This document shows, piece after piece, positions 5,709-14,342 of a stretch of 44,189 nt of DNA. Numbering within the stretch: position 1 is the first letter of the stretch; every line of letters starts with the position of its first letter. The stretch lies in the IMG/VR virus record IMGVR_UViG_3300032579_000032, positions 1-44,189 of that record, one strand, 5' to 3'. The notes under the pieces are model-generated. The model was given only the letters and a program-made list of their open reading frames with translations. It ran no database searches and had not been told where the DNA came from. Position numbers and translations under genes: made by a program. Origin of the DNA: a virus.

Positions 5709-5741
5709 TACAGTCAATGAGTAAAGGTATGTCTAAAAGAT

Positions 5742-6269
5742 ATGACACGAAGAAAAAAGAGAGATGTAAAAGCTGTTGGAGCACATTGGTCTGATTCACA
5801 GAAGATCGAAGCTGTAACGACCTACTTAGCTCTTGGCAATGGAGCACAGACAGCAGCGGTGTTGAGTATACCAATTCAAACGTTTAATCGTTGGAGATAC
5901 TCAGATTGGTGGAAAAAGATTGAAGAAGACCTCAAGCGTGAGGAGAATCTTCATCTTAACGCCAGGCTAAGCAAGATTGTGTCTAAAGCTTTGGATGTCA
6001 CAGAAGATAGGCTAACTAATGGTAATTACCAATATGACCCTAAAACTTCTGAACTGATTCGTGTCCCTGTATCCATTAAGGATGCTACCAAGGTAGCTAC
6101 TGACATGTTGCAACGCAAAGACATTATTGAGTCTAAGCCAATGCAAGAACAGATTGAACGTACTGTAGATGATAGGCTTGCTAAGCTTGCTGAACAGTTT
6201 AAAACCTTTGCTAGACCAAAGGAAAAAGATATCACCCCTCTTCCATTGGTGATTGAGAACGAAGTTTAA
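5742..6269 (+). CDS. terS: Terminase small subunit (TerS)
   Basis: The product (175 aa) begins with a basic tail (MTRRKKRDVK), then a helix-turn-helix-like segment (residues about 18-55: YLALGNGAQTAAVLSIPIQT then FNRWRYSDWW), followed by a long helical region and an acidic end. This is the usual plan of a small terminase subunit, which binds the packaging site and hands DNA to the large subunit. Its place directly before the large terminase supports the call. ATG 5742 is the only start in frame; its ribosome site (aaaaga) is weak. It ends TAATG, sharing bases with the next start. Confidence 0.8.
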   Translation: MTRRKKRDVKAVGAHWSDSQKIEAVTTYLALGNGAQTAAVLSIPIQTFNRWRYSDWWKKIEEDLKREENLHLNARLSKIVSKALDVTEDRLTNGNYQYDPKTSELIRVPVSIKDATKVATDMLQRKDIIESKPMQEQIERTVDDRLAKLAEQFKTFARPKEKDITPLPLVIENEV

Positions 6270-7786
6270 TGGAACTCACCAACGAAGTTATCGAAGGTTT
6301 TAGTAATGCGTGTTTGGTTAAGAACTATGACTCAGCAACAAAAACACCTGAATTCCACAGAGAGTTGTGGTCACTTTGCTGTAATAAAGATAAGTTTGTT
6401 GCTATTGCTGCTCCACGAGGTCATGGTAAATCTACTGCAGTTACATACGCATATCTCTTAGCAGAGTTGTTATTTCGTAGGTCAAGGTATGCCTTGATTG
6501 TCTCAGACAGCTTCTCACAGGCTGGTTTGTTCCTAGGTGATATTATTAAGGAACTAAGGGATAATGAAGATATACATGGATTATTTGGTGAAATAACCTT
6601 TACAAAGTCCACAGAAGATGATATAATATGTAAATTCGATGATGGCTTTAGTTTTAGAGTACAAGCTAAAGGCTCTGAACAAAAGCTTCGTGGATTGAAA
6701 TGGTTAAATAAGCGTCCTGACTTAATCATTTGTGATGATATGGAATCTGATGAACAGGTTCTTAATAAGGACCGTAGAGAGAAGCTTAGACGTTGGTTTT
6801 ACTCTGCTCTTATCCCTGCCCTGTCAGTTACAGGAAAGATTCGTATTGTAGGTACTATTTTGCACCTAGACTCATTATTAGAACGTTTAATGCCTGAGTC
6901 TCAATTGTCTGCATTAGGCTCTAAAGCATTAAAGAATTTATTAACAGAAGATTTAAAGCAATATACAAACTTTAAGACTTCTTGGTTATCGATTAAGTAT
7001 CGTGCCCATACAGATGACTTTAGTAAGATTCTGTGGCCTGATAGATGGGATAAGAAGTCTTTGTTAGAACGTAAGGCTCAGTATGTGAGCCAAGGACTAG
7101 CAGACGTATATAGTCAAGAGATGTTGAATATTCCTCTTGATGATGCTAATGGTTTCTTTAAGAAGGGTGACTTTACTCCTTTAAAAGAAGAAGACCGTAA
7201 AAAGAATTTAAATTATTATATTGCTTGTGACTTAGCTATTAGTCAAAGGCAACATAGTGATTACAGTGTTTTTGCTGTGGCAGGAATGGATGAGAATCAG
7301 CACTTGCAGTGTGTGAACATCGTTCGTGAAAGAATGGATGCGATGCAGATAGTCGAAACCATTCTTGCCCTCCAGCGAACTTACAAGCCTGAGCTATTTG
7401 GAATTGAGGCTGGAACGATTCAGAAGTCTATCGGCCCTTACCTTAACGAAGCAATGATGCAGCAAGATACTTTCATCAACCTAGTGTTGCTCAAGCCTAG
7501 TGGTGATAAGTTAAGTCGTGCTAGGTCTATGCAAGCTCGTATGAGGGCAGGTGCTGTGAAGTTTGACAACTCTGCCGATTGGTATCAAACGTTTGAAGAT
7601 GAGCTACTTAGGTTTCCTAGAGATAGACATGACGATCAAGTTGACGCTTGGGCATATATCGGATTGTTACTCAATCAAATGCAAGTGGCATCAACTGCTA
7701 ATGAACTTGAGGATGAAGAGTACAGGCTTGCCCTTAAAGAATTTGGATATGACAACGTAGGACGAAACGCCACTACTGGATATTAG
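6269..7786 (+). CDS. terL: Terminase large subunit (TerL)
   Basis: This 505-residue motor packages DNA into the prohead and cuts it. The ATPase half shows a Walker A-like APRGHGKST (residues 48-56) and a Walker B DLIICDD (151-157, with M158-E159 after). The nuclease half shows a first acidic motif YIACDLAIS (D321), a central FGIEAG segment and a final DDQVDAWAY near residues 458-466, as in RNase H-fold terminase nucleases. The length is typical. It starts on the TA-ATG overlap with terS and is followed at six bases by the portal gene. The packaging type (headful or fixed ends) cannot be told from these motifs alone. Confidence 0.93.
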   Translation: MELTNEVIEGFSNACLVKNYDSATKTPEFHRELWSLCCNKDKFVAIAAPRGHGKSTAVTYAYLLAELLFRRSRYALIVSDSFSQAGLFLGDIIKELRDNEDIHGLFGEITFTKSTEDDIICKFDDGFSFRVQAKGSEQKLRGLKWLNKRPDLIICDDMESDEQVLNKDRREKLRRWFYSALIPALSVTGKIRIVGTILHLDSLLERLMPESQLSALGSKALKNLLTEDLKQYTNFKTSWLSIKYRAHTDDFSKILWPDRWDKKSLLERKAQYVSQGLADVYSQEMLNIPLDDANGFFKKGDFTPLKEEDRKKNLNYYIACDLAISQRQHSDYSVFAVAGMDENQHLQCVNIVRERMDAMQIVETILALQRTYKPELFGIEAGTIQKSIGPYLNEAMMQQDTFINLVLLKPSGDKLSRARSMQARMRAGAVKFDNSADWYQTFEDELLRFPRDRHDDQVDAWAYIGLLLNQMQVASTANELEDEEYRLALKEFGYDNVGRNATTGY

Positions 7787-7791
7787 AACGA

Positions 7792-9837
7792 ATGCAAATA
7801 AACACTGAATTTAAACTTGACGAGATTGTAGAACTTCCAAACATTGCTGAAGTAATGGATGAAGCTACAATTAATACAATTAGCTACAATGTCTGGAAAG
7901 GCTTTGAAGCTGATAAAGAGTCACGTTCAGCTTGGGAAAAACGTACTGAAGAAGCCATGAAGCTTGCTTTGCAAGTTGCAGAAGCTAAGTCATTTCCTTG
8001 GCCAGGTGCTTCTAACGTTAAGTTTCCTTTGATCACTATTGCTGCTTTGCAGTTTCATGCACGTAGCTATCCTGTCCTTATCAATGGTGAGACTCCTGTT
8101 CAATGTCGTACCTTTGGTGATGACCCTACAGGACAAAAAGAAGCACGTGCCCATCGTGTAAGTCAGTTCATGTCTTATCAGATTCTTGAGCAAGATACTA
8201 ACTGGGAAGCTGAGATGGACCGTGTATTGATTTCACAGCCTATCGTTGGTTGTGCTTTCAAGAAGTCTTACTTTGACCCTATCCTTAAGTACAACGTTTC
8301 AGAAAATATCCTTGCTAAGGACTTTGTTGTAAACTATTGGACTAAGCATTTAGACACATCCCCACGTATTACCCATGTACAGTACTTCTCTAAGAATGAC
8401 ATCTATGAGCGTGTAGCTCGTGGTTTGTTCTGTGAGATGACTGAAGTTATGCCTGCTGCTGTTCCAGAGTCTAATCTAACATTAGCTCAGAACAAAGCAC
8501 AAGGAATGACTGCTCCTAGTTCTATTGACGACTCCACACCTTACGAAATCCTTGAGCAACACTGCTACATCGACCTTGATGGTGATGGTTACGCTGAGCC
8601 ATACATCGTTTGGATGCGTCGTGATACAAAACAAATCTTACGTATCGTAGCTCGTTACTTTAAAACTTCTGTTGAAAAAGATGACAAAGGTAATATCTTA
8701 CGTATTATTCCTGAGACTTACTTTACTAAATTTCCTTTCATTCCATCACCTGACGGTGGTTTCTATGACTTGGGCTTTGGTGTATTGCTTGGGCCTCTTA
8801 ACCAAAGTATTGATACTATCCTCAATCAGTTAATTGACTGTGGCACTATGGCTAACACTGCTGGGGGCTTTTTGTCTCGTGGTATTAAGCTACGTGGTGG
8901 TAACATGAACTTTGCACCTTTGGAGTGGAAGCATGTTGATACCACTGGTGACGATCTCAGGAAAGGCATTGTTCCTCTTCCTGTTCGTGAGCCTTCTCAA
9001 GTTTTGTTTACTTTACTTAATTTACTTATTAACTACGGTGAGCGTATTGGTGGCTCTGTTGATATTCTTAGTGGACAAAATCCTGGTCAAAATACTGCAG
9101 CCGAAACTACACGAACAATGGCTGAGCAAGGAATGAAGATTTTCTCAGGTATCTTTAAACGTACCTACAGAAGTCTTAAAGATGAGTTCCGTAAGCTTTA
9201 TCGTTTGAATCAATTGTATCTCCAAGGTATTGAAGACTACAACAGCGATACAGGTCAAAACTTTATTGATGCTGATGACTTCTCAGGTCCTGTATCTGAT
9301 GTACGTCCTGCAGCAGACCCTAACATTGTTTCAGATACACAACGCATTCAACAAGCTACAGCATTGCTTCAACTAGCTTCTACCACGCCAGGTATGAACA
9401 TGTATGAGGTTCAAAAGAATTACCTCAAAGCAATGAAGGTTAACAATATTGATCAAGTGCTTCCTGATCCTAAAGGACCTAATGCTATTAAGCCAGGACC
9501 TTCAGAGAAAGTTCAAATTGAACAAATGAAGATGCAGGCTAAGCAAGCTGATATGGAATTACAAGCTAAATTAACAATAATGAAACTAGCTCAAAATGCT
9601 GAAGTACAACAAGCTAAGATTCATAAACTGGAAGCAGATGCTATCCTTTCTATTGAACAAGCTGGTGGTATTAAGACAGGACATGACCTTGCTATGCTTG
9701 ACGCACAGATTGGCATGGCTAAAGCAAAACATGCAGGTATGTTAGATTCATTAGAAGCTGTAATGGGGTTAGAAAAGCATTTAAAAGAAATGAGTGTTTC
9801 TGCCCCTGTAGAAAAGGATGTAAAAAAAGAGATGTAA
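7792..9837 (+). CDS. Portal protein (P22-like portal family)
   Basis: At 681 residues, this sits directly after the large terminase, where the portal is expected. The middle carries LDGDGYAEPYIVW (about residues 260-272) and the conserved portal-core region FIPSPDGGFYDLGFG, LLGPLNQSIDTILN and RGGNMNF. The C-terminal 130 residues are Lys/Ala/Gln-rich helix (KMQAKQADMELQAKL), as in large portal proteins of P22-like phages. The portal ring is the DNA channel at one head vertex and binds the tail accessory factors encoded at 21685-24143. The start, ATG 7792, has only a weak ribosome site (gaacga). Confidence 0.88.
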   Translation: MQINTEFKLDEIVELPNIAEVMDEATINTISYNVWKGFEADKESRSAWEKRTEEAMKLALQVAEAKSFPWPGASNVKFPLITIAALQFHARSYPVLINGETPVQCRTFGDDPTGQKEARAHRVSQFMSYQILEQDTNWEAEMDRVLISQPIVGCAFKKSYFDPILKYNVSENILAKDFVVNYWTKHLDTSPRITHVQYFSKNDIYERVARGLFCEMTEVMPAAVPESNLTLAQNKAQGMTAPSSIDDSTPYEILEQHCYIDLDGDGYAEPYIVWMRRDTKQILRIVARYFKTSVEKDDKGNILRIIPETYFTKFPFIPSPDGGFYDLGFGVLLGPLNQSIDTILNQLIDCGTMANTAGGFLSRGIKLRGGNMNFAPLEWKHVDTTGDDLRKGIVPLPVREPSQVLFTLLNLLINYGERIGGSVDILSGQNPGQNTAAETTRTMAEQGMKIFSGIFKRTYRSLKDEFRKLYRLNQLYLQGIEDYNSDTGQNFIDADDFSGPVSDVRPAADPNIVSDTQRIQQATALLQLASTTPGMNMYEVQKNYLKAMKVNNIDQVLPDPKGPNAIKPGPSEKVQIEQMKMQAKQADMELQAKLTIMKLAQNAEVQQAKIHKLEADAILSIEQAGGIKTGHDLAMLDAQIGMAKAKHAGMLDSLEAVMGLEKHLKEMSVSAPVEKDVKKEM

Positions 9838-9851
9838 TATAAGGAGGAAGT

Positions 9852-10079
9852 ATGGCAATCGTAGTAACAGAAGAAGAGTTTGTGCAGTGGAGAGATAGTA
9901 GGGCTACAAGAGCGTTTATGTTTGCTCTTAAACAAGATAGAGAATGGTTAAAAGAAATGTTGTTAGCAGGGACTGAAGATGATGCTGGTCTTCGTGGACG
10001 TGCCTCAGCAGTGACTCAAATCATTAACATCACCTATGAAGAGTTAATGGAATCAGTTAAGGAGAACCGTGATGTCTAA
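9852..10079 (+). CDS. Hypothetical virion-region protein (75 aa)
   Basis: A strong ribosome site (AAGGAGG) precedes ATG 9852. The product is mainly helical and charged (EEEFVQWRDSRATRAFMFALK, then a Glu-rich C-terminus). It lies between the portal and the co-chaperonin gene and overlaps the latter's start. The function is unknown; similarly placed small genes in related phages are annotated only as hypothetical. Confidence 0.65.
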   Translation: MAIVVTEEEFVQWRDSRATRAFMFALKQDREWLKEMLLAGTEDDAGLRGRASAVTQIINITYEELMESVKENRDV

Positions 10080-10413
10080 TGTATCAGGAATGACACCAAT
10101 ATTTAACAGGATTCTAATTAAGCCTTTAGAAGTAGAACAGAAAACAGCTAGTGGAATTATTATTTCTACAGCAGAGACAAGCGAAAGAGAACAACTTGCA
10201 AACACCACTGGTGAAGTTATTGCTGTAGGTGAAGAAGTTCCTGAAGGTATTGTTTCAGTTGGTATGAGAGTAGGTTACGCTAAGTTTGCTGGTTTAATGT
10301 ACAAAGGTAAAGATGGATTAGATTATCGCATGATTAATTACGATAACATAGTCTGTATATTAGATGACGATATGAAGTTAATTGATCCGCATTTAATGCA
10401 AGGAAGAAAATAA
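10072..10413 (+). CDS. GroES-like co-chaperonin
   Basis: The 113-residue product starts NVSGMTPIFNRILIKPLEVEQKTASGIII, the N-terminal strand of Cpn10/GroES proteins, followed by a mobile-loop-like stretch (STAETSEREQLANTTGEVIAVG) and GMRVGYAKFAGL, ending with DYRMINYDNIVCIL. Host GroES is about 97 residues, so this is slightly long, as in T4 gp31. It should cap host GroEL and help fold the capsid protein encoded downstream; that role is inferred from known phage co-chaperonins. ATG 10072 is preferred over a GTG at 10069 because GGAG ends eight bases before it. Confidence 0.85.
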   Translation: MSNVSGMTPIFNRILIKPLEVEQKTASGIIISTAETSEREQLANTTGEVIAVGEEVPEGIVSVGMRVGYAKFAGLMYKGKDGLDYRMINYDNIVCILDDDMKLIDPHLMQGRK

Positions 10414-11252
10414 TGAGTGAAGAACAACAACAAGAAGCACCACAGGAAGGCTCAGAAGCCTCTCAGTTCGAGTCCGAAGCTAGGGCGCAGGGTTGGGTAG
10501 GTTCAGAAGAATTCCGTGGCTCTGAGAGCGATTGGGTTGATGCTGAGACATTTGTACGTCGTGGCAAAGAAATTATGCCAATCCTTCGTAAGAATAATGA
10601 GAAATTGCTTAAAGAATTAGGCGAAGCTAAAAAAGATGCTTTGGAAGTACGGGAAGCTGCTAAAGAATTCCGTGAGTTTCAGAAGCAACAATTTGAGCGT
10701 AAAGCCAAAGACTTAGAAAGTCAGCTAGAGCAACTAAAGCAAGCTAAGCGTGATGCAATCACACAAGGCGATGGCGATAGGGCAATAGCAATTGATGATG
10801 CAATGGACGCTATTAAAGAAGAGCGTTTAGAAGCAAAACAAGACTTAAAAGTTGCTGAAGATAAAGCTAAAGAAGTTCCGCAGGCCACTCAAGACCCTAT
10901 CCTGAATTCATGGATGGATAAAAATGAATGGTTTGGTAAAGATTCAAGATTGACTAGTGTTGCTAATGGTTTAGGTGTATCCCTTCGACAGGAAAACCCT
11001 AATCTTAACGGACAAGCCTTCTTGGATAAACTAGATGCAGAACTTCAAGAAATGATGCCAGAAAAGTTTGGTAAGAAACGTGCACCTAACCCAATGGAAG
11101 GCTCTCCTAACGGAACAGCTAGACCAACGGTAAGTTCAGGTAAAAAATCTTACAATAACTTGCCTGCAGAAGCTAGAGCAGCATGTGATAAATTCGTTAA
11201 GCAAGGTCTGATGACCAAAGAAGCTTATGTTGCAGAATATGATTGGGAATAA
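10413..11252 (+). CDS. Scaffold-like protein
   Basis: The product (279 aa) has an acidic, Gln/Glu-rich N-terminus, a long predicted coiled coil (about residues 55-155, rich in Lys, Glu and Ala, as in EAKKDALEVREAAKEFREF) and a Pro/Gly/Ser linker near residues 225-245 before a basic C-terminal helix. Low hydrophobicity, a coiled-coil core and placement before the major capsid gene are typical of scaffolding proteins, which shape the prohead and then leave. There is no protease motif. It overlaps the co-chaperonin gene by one base (TAATG). Confidence 0.7.
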   Translation: MSEEQQQEAPQEGSEASQFESEARAQGWVGSEEFRGSESDWVDAETFVRRGKEIMPILRKNNEKLLKELGEAKKDALEVREAAKEFREFQKQQFERKAKDLESQLEQLKQAKRDAITQGDGDRAIAIDDAMDAIKEERLEAKQDLKVAEDKAKEVPQATQDPILNSWMDKNEWFGKDSRLTSVANGLGVSLRQENPNLNGQAFLDKLDAELQEMMPEKFGKKRAPNPMEGSPNGTARPTVSSGKKSYNNLPAEARAACDKFVKQGLMTKEAYVAEYDWE

Positions 11253-11264
11253 GGGAGAACAAAT

Positions 11265-11723
11265 ATGACTGAAATTAAAAAAGAAAAAGCTGTACCAGAG
11301 TCTACTAAGGTAGAGCGTCCTCGTGAACGTAAACGTGGCGTATTTAATGGGACTCAAGGTAAGCTGCAAGTAGGAAATCAAATTGAAGGATTTCACATGC
11401 ACATTTTCAACGACACGCCTGGACGTATTACGGCTGCCCAAGAAAACGGTTATGAGTTTGTTCACCCAAGCGAGGTAGGGGGCGTTACGGAGAATGTTAC
11501 ATCACGTAACACCGATATAGGAGATAAGGTTAGGTTCTTAGTAGGTGCTGGAGAAAAAGGCGAACCAATGTACGCTTATTTGATGAAAATCAGAGAAGAG
11601 TTTTGGCTTGAAGACCAAGCACAATTACAAGAGCGTAACGATAAAACTGATGCAGCTATTAGACAAGGCAAGACACCTGGTGTGGACTCTGCTGGGTTCT
11701 ATAATGCTGGTATTAAATATTAA
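11265..11723 (+). CDS. Conserved head-region protein (152 aa)
   Basis: The N-terminus is basic and charged (KVERPRERKRGVFNG), followed by GFHMHIFNDTPGRITAAQENGYEFVHPSEVGG and an acidic helix near the end. Proteins with this HIFND...AQENGYEFV pattern commonly lie between scaffold and capsid genes of podophages; their role is not established. A GGGAGAAC ribosome site precedes ATG 11265. It may be a minor head protein. Confidence 0.65.
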   Translation: MTEIKKEKAVPESTKVERPRERKRGVFNGTQGKLQVGNQIEGFHMHIFNDTPGRITAAQENGYEFVHPSEVGGVTENVTSRNTDIGDKVRFLVGAGEKGEPMYAYLMKIREEFWLEDQAQLQERNDKTDAAIRQGKTPGVDSAGFYNAGIKY

Positions 11724-11744
11724 CTTTCTAATTAAGGAAAAAAA

Positions 11745-12347
11745 ATGGCAAACGTAAATGCCGTATCAGGATTGTCGCCTAACGGCACAGTTACTGGTGC
11801 ACCTTTTAACGAGCAAGGCATCCTTTATGCTATCGCTAACGACGCTTCTAACACATACGCTATTGGCGATGTTGTAAAGTCTGCTCTCGGTAACGATGCA
11901 AATGGTGTAGCTCTTGTGACTAAAGCAGCAGCAACCGATGTTCCATTGGGTGTTATTGTTTCTATTCGTGTAGCTAATCCAGGTGTAAGCTTGGCTGGTA
12001 CAAACATTGATTTAGGTAAACTCTATATTAGTTTGTCTTCTGGTAGCTACTCTTATGTTTATGTTGTAACTGATCCTAACGTAGTATACCAAGTACAAGC
12101 TAACGCTTCTGCTGATACTAAAGTTGGCTCTACTGCTGTTCCTACAATTGTAGCGAATCAGACTTCAACATTGTCACAGTCATCACCATTCTCAAGCACA
12201 TATGTAACTGCTGACGCAGCCGCTACTGCTGCTTCTATGTTCCAAATCATCGGTATGTTCCAAGAGCCTACCAATGTACCAGGTGCTTACAATAACTTAT
12301 TGGTTGTGTTTAATCGCCACCAATACAAACAAGCCTTCGGTGCTTAA
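11745..12347 (+). CDS. Putative capsid decoration or structural protein (200 aa)
   Basis: The composition is rich in Ala, Val, Ser, Thr and Asn with few charges, typical of beta-sheet virion proteins. It starts MANVNAVSGLSPNGTVTGAPF. Segments such as YAIGDVVKSALGNDANGVALVTKA and PLGVIVSIRV suggest a beta-barrel resembling head decoration proteins. Position just before the major capsid gene and a GGAAAAAAA ribosome site support a virion role. The exact role is unknown. Confidence 0.6.
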   Translation: MANVNAVSGLSPNGTVTGAPFNEQGILYAIANDASNTYAIGDVVKSALGNDANGVALVTKAAATDVPLGVIVSIRVANPGVSLAGTNIDLGKLYISLSSGSYSYVYVVTDPNVVYQVQANASADTKVGSTAVPTIVANQTSTLSQSSPFSSTYVTADAAATAASMFQIIGMFQEPTNVPGAYNNLLVVFNRHQYKQAFGA

Positions 12348-12366
12348 TTAATAGGAGATATATAAA

Positions 12367-13281
12367 ATGGCTGGTGTAATTACAACTGGTACTCACCCAA
12401 AGGCTCTATGGCCTGGTATTAAAGCATGGTGGGGACAAACTTATGACGAGCATCCTGAAGAATACATTAAGTTATTCGACAAAGATACTTCACATCAAAA
12501 CTACGAGGAAGATGTTCAGTTAACTGGATTCGGTCTTGCTCCTGTTAAATCTGAAGGTGCTGGCGTTCAGTATGACTCAGAAGTCCAAGGTTTCGTAACT
12601 CGCTACACACACGTTGCATACGCTCTTGGTTACATTGTAACTAAAGAAGAGTTGGATGACAACTTGTATGAGCAAGTTTCTAAGCGTCGTGCTGCTGCTT
12701 TGGCAATGTCTTTCCGTCAAACCAAAGAAAACATTGGTGCTAACGTTTACAACCGTGCGTTTAATACTACCTACACAGGTGGTGATAATCAACCTTTGTG
12801 CTCTTTAGTTCACCCTAACACCTCTGGTGGCACATGGTCTAATACTCCTACTGTTTCAGTTGACCTTTCCGAAGCTTCTTTGGAAGATGCAACTGTAGCA
12901 ATTATGGGTTTCCAAAATGACCGTGGCTTGTTGATCAACGTAATGCCACGTAGCTTGATCGTAGCTCGTCAAGAATGGTATAACGCTAATCGCATTCTGA
13001 AGTCTGTATTCCAATCAGGTACTGCAAATAACGACATCAACGTTCTGAAGGCAACTAATGCCATTCCAGAAGGTATCGTTATGAATCATTACCTTACAAG
13101 TCCTCACGCTTGGTTCTTGCGTACTAATATCCAAAACGGTATGAAGTACTATGAACGTGCAGGTATCTCGTTTGACATGGATAATGACTTTGACACAATG
13201 AATGCCAAGGCTAAAGGCTACGAGCGTTATAGCTTTGGTTGGTCTGATCCACGTGCTGTATATGGAGTAAACGGCCCTTAA
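12367..13281 (+). CDS. Major capsid protein
   Basis: The 304-residue product, placed after scaffold and decoration-like genes, shows features of an HK97-fold capsid: an N-terminal part with few hydrophobic runs, a long helix (NLYEQVSKRRAAALAMSFRQTKE, residues about 99-122) and a C-terminal domain with GLLINVMPRSLIVARQEW and a closing aromatic segment (YERYSFGWSDPRAVYGVNGP). It forms the shell. A GGAGATATATAAA ribosome site gives efficient initiation. No protease-cleaved delta domain is apparent, in keeping with a separate scaffold. The gene is followed by paired hairpins and a promoter. Confidence 0.85.
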   Translation: MAGVITTGTHPKALWPGIKAWWGQTYDEHPEEYIKLFDKDTSHQNYEEDVQLTGFGLAPVKSEGAGVQYDSEVQGFVTRYTHVAYALGYIVTKEELDDNLYEQVSKRRAAALAMSFRQTKENIGANVYNRAFNTTYTGGDNQPLCSLVHPNTSGGTWSNTPTVSVDLSEASLEDATVAIMGFQNDRGLLINVMPRSLIVARQEWYNANRILKSVFQSGTANNDINVLKATNAIPEGIVMNHYLTSPHAWFLRTNIQNGMKYYERAGISFDMDNDFDTMNAKAKGYERYSFGWSDPRAVYGVNGP

Positions 13282-13290
13282 TGACTAAAT

Positions 13291-13309
13291 AGTTCTTTAC
13301 AAAAGAACT
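13291..13309. repeat. Perfect 8-bp inverted repeat overlapping a -35 box
   Basis: AGTTCTTT (13291-13298) and AAAGAACT (13302-13309) pair perfectly around ACA. The repeat covers the -35 box of the promoter at 13296-13324, so it could be an operator. In read-through RNA from the capsid gene it would be a hairpin. No T-run follows. Confidence 0.65.
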
Positions 13310-13324
13310 AACTTATGTTATAAT
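13296..13324 (+). promoter_or_regulatory. Sigma-70 promoter behind the capsid gene
   Basis: TTTACA (13296-13301) and TATAAT (13319-13324) are separated by 17 bases. The -10 is preceded by TATGT, exactly as in the promoter at 5680-5708. It should drive the tail genes independently of the capsid operon. Confidence 0.75.
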
Positions 13325-13368
13325 GGTGGGGTTAGGTACTTAAAACGTGCCTTTCCTCACCACCTTTT
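13325..13368 (+). terminator. Long hairpin with short T-run: partial terminator or attenuator
   Basis: An outer stem GGTGGGG/CCTCACC (13325-13331 with 13355-13361), a TT/TT internal loop and an inner stem AGGTAC/GTGCCT (13334-13339 with 13347-13352) form a 13-pair hairpin, including two G-U pairs. ACC and four T follow. RNA reading through from the capsid gene would form it. RNA begun at the adjacent promoter would lack part of the left arm. Confidence 0.5.
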
Positions 13369-13378
13369 AGGAAATAAT

Positions 13379-13570
13379 ATGGACTATCCAATTATTAAAG
13401 AGCCTACAGGTGCTATTGTTAAGGACAAGAAAAGCAGTATGTCTTCTCCTAAAGCAAAGATGCCTAACGGTCTCGGCAACACCCAAGCAGTAGAAAACAA
13501 AGAAGGTCAAGATTCAGGCTTCAAGAAAAAGCGTTTACACGCTGTTGAAAAACTGTCCTTCCCTAAGTAA
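13379..13570 (+). CDS. Small basic hypothetical protein (63 aa)
   Basis: ATG 13379 follows TAGGA. The product is Lys-rich, Gly/Pro/Ser-rich and probably disordered (KDKKSSMSSPKAKMPNGLGN), ending in a basic helix. It is the first gene after the internal promoter. Short basic proteins at this place in other podophages have no assigned role. The next 58 bases hold only a short imperfect hairpin and a GGAG site. Confidence 0.55.
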   Translation: MDYPIIKEPTGAIVKDKKSSMSSPKAKMPNGLGNTQAVENKEGQDSGFKKKRLHAVEKLSFPK

Positions 13571-13628
13571 TACTTTCCAATCCTAAACGTCTTAACTGAC
13601 GTGAACCCATCACTTTTAGGAGATATAA

Positions 13629-14330
13629 ATGGGCACACCAACAAGATTTACCTATGGCGTAGCAACAGTTCCACGTGGCTATCCTCTTTCAAGCTATCCA
13701 CTTCCTGATCCTTTCAATAGCACAAGCGACACAGGTTTTGGCGTAGCAACTTACTCTAACGATTTCATGTCTGTTAATACTGAAGACTTTACCATTGCTG
13801 GTACAAGCTCTACATTAGCAGTAGCTTCTGGTCTAGGCGGTTTAGCCGTATTGACACCAGGCGGTGCTACGACAGCTACTTCAGCTTTCAAACCAGGCAC
13901 GTCCTTTGGTTTCGTAGCTGGTCAAAAACTATGGTACACAACACGTTTAGAAGTTAGCGCAACTACTGCTGCATTTACTGCAGGTTTGTCTTCTGCTGGT
14001 ACTTCTGCAACTGACGGTTTGTACTTCTCTACTACAGGTACTACAGTTAACTTAGTATCACGTGTAGGCTCTACTTCTACTACTTTAGTAGCTGGTGTAG
14101 CTACTCTTGCTGCTAATACTTTTATTGAATTAGGTTTTGTTTATAACAATACTGATTTAGTAGTGTATGTTAACAATCAATTAGTTGCTCGTGTAACAAC
14201 ACCTACTATTGGTGCTTCTGGTACAACGTTAACTAGTGCATTGTTGTCTACAATCTTTACTGATACCCCAACTGCTACTGAAACAATGACCATTGATTAT
14301 GTATTGGCTGCTGTAGAAGTTTCACGTTAA
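13629..14330 (+). CDS. Putative virion protein, beta-sandwich-like (233 aa)
   Basis: The product is rich in Thr, Ala, Ser and Gly. The middle and C-terminal part (KLWYTTRLEVSATTAAFTAGL, TFIELGFVYNNTDLVVYVNNQLVARV) resembles concanavalin-like beta-sandwich sequences of phage virion proteins. It is probably exposed on the head or neck. There is no catalytic motif. A GGAGATATAA ribosome site precedes ATG 13629. Further identification is not possible from sequence alone. Confidence 0.6.
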   Translation: MGTPTRFTYGVATVPRGYPLSSYPLPDPFNSTSDTGFGVATYSNDFMSVNTEDFTIAGTSSTLAVASGLGGLAVLTPGGATTATSAFKPGTSFGFVAGQKLWYTTRLEVSATTAAFTAGLSSAGTSATDGLYFSTTGTTVNLVSRVGSTSTTLVAGVATLAANTFIELGFVYNNTDLVVYVNNQLVARVTTPTIGASGTTLTSALLSTIFTDTPTATETMTIDYVLAAVEVSR

Positions 14331-14342
14331 TAAGGGGCTGAT

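Larger units (their letters stand above)
4474..5741. other. Gene-free control region between divergent arms
   Basis: About 1.27 kb with no convincing gene separates the leftward early arm from the rightward packaging arm. It holds divergent consensus promoters at its right end, an array of seven 18-bp dyads, three copies of a second 15-bp dyad, several perfect hairpins, two GGGTTTACCC segments (about 4552-4561 and 4631-4640) and two CCCTAGGG palindromes (4675-4682 and 5141-5148). A replication origin, a regulatory switch, or both are the likely roles by position. This is inference. Confidence 0.7.

Noticed and set aside
5717-5794. 25-codon plus frame MSKGMSKRYDTKKK overlapping the terS start
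   Set aside because: It overlaps terS in another frame and has no good ribosome site; it is probably chance, although a CKSC motif was noted.
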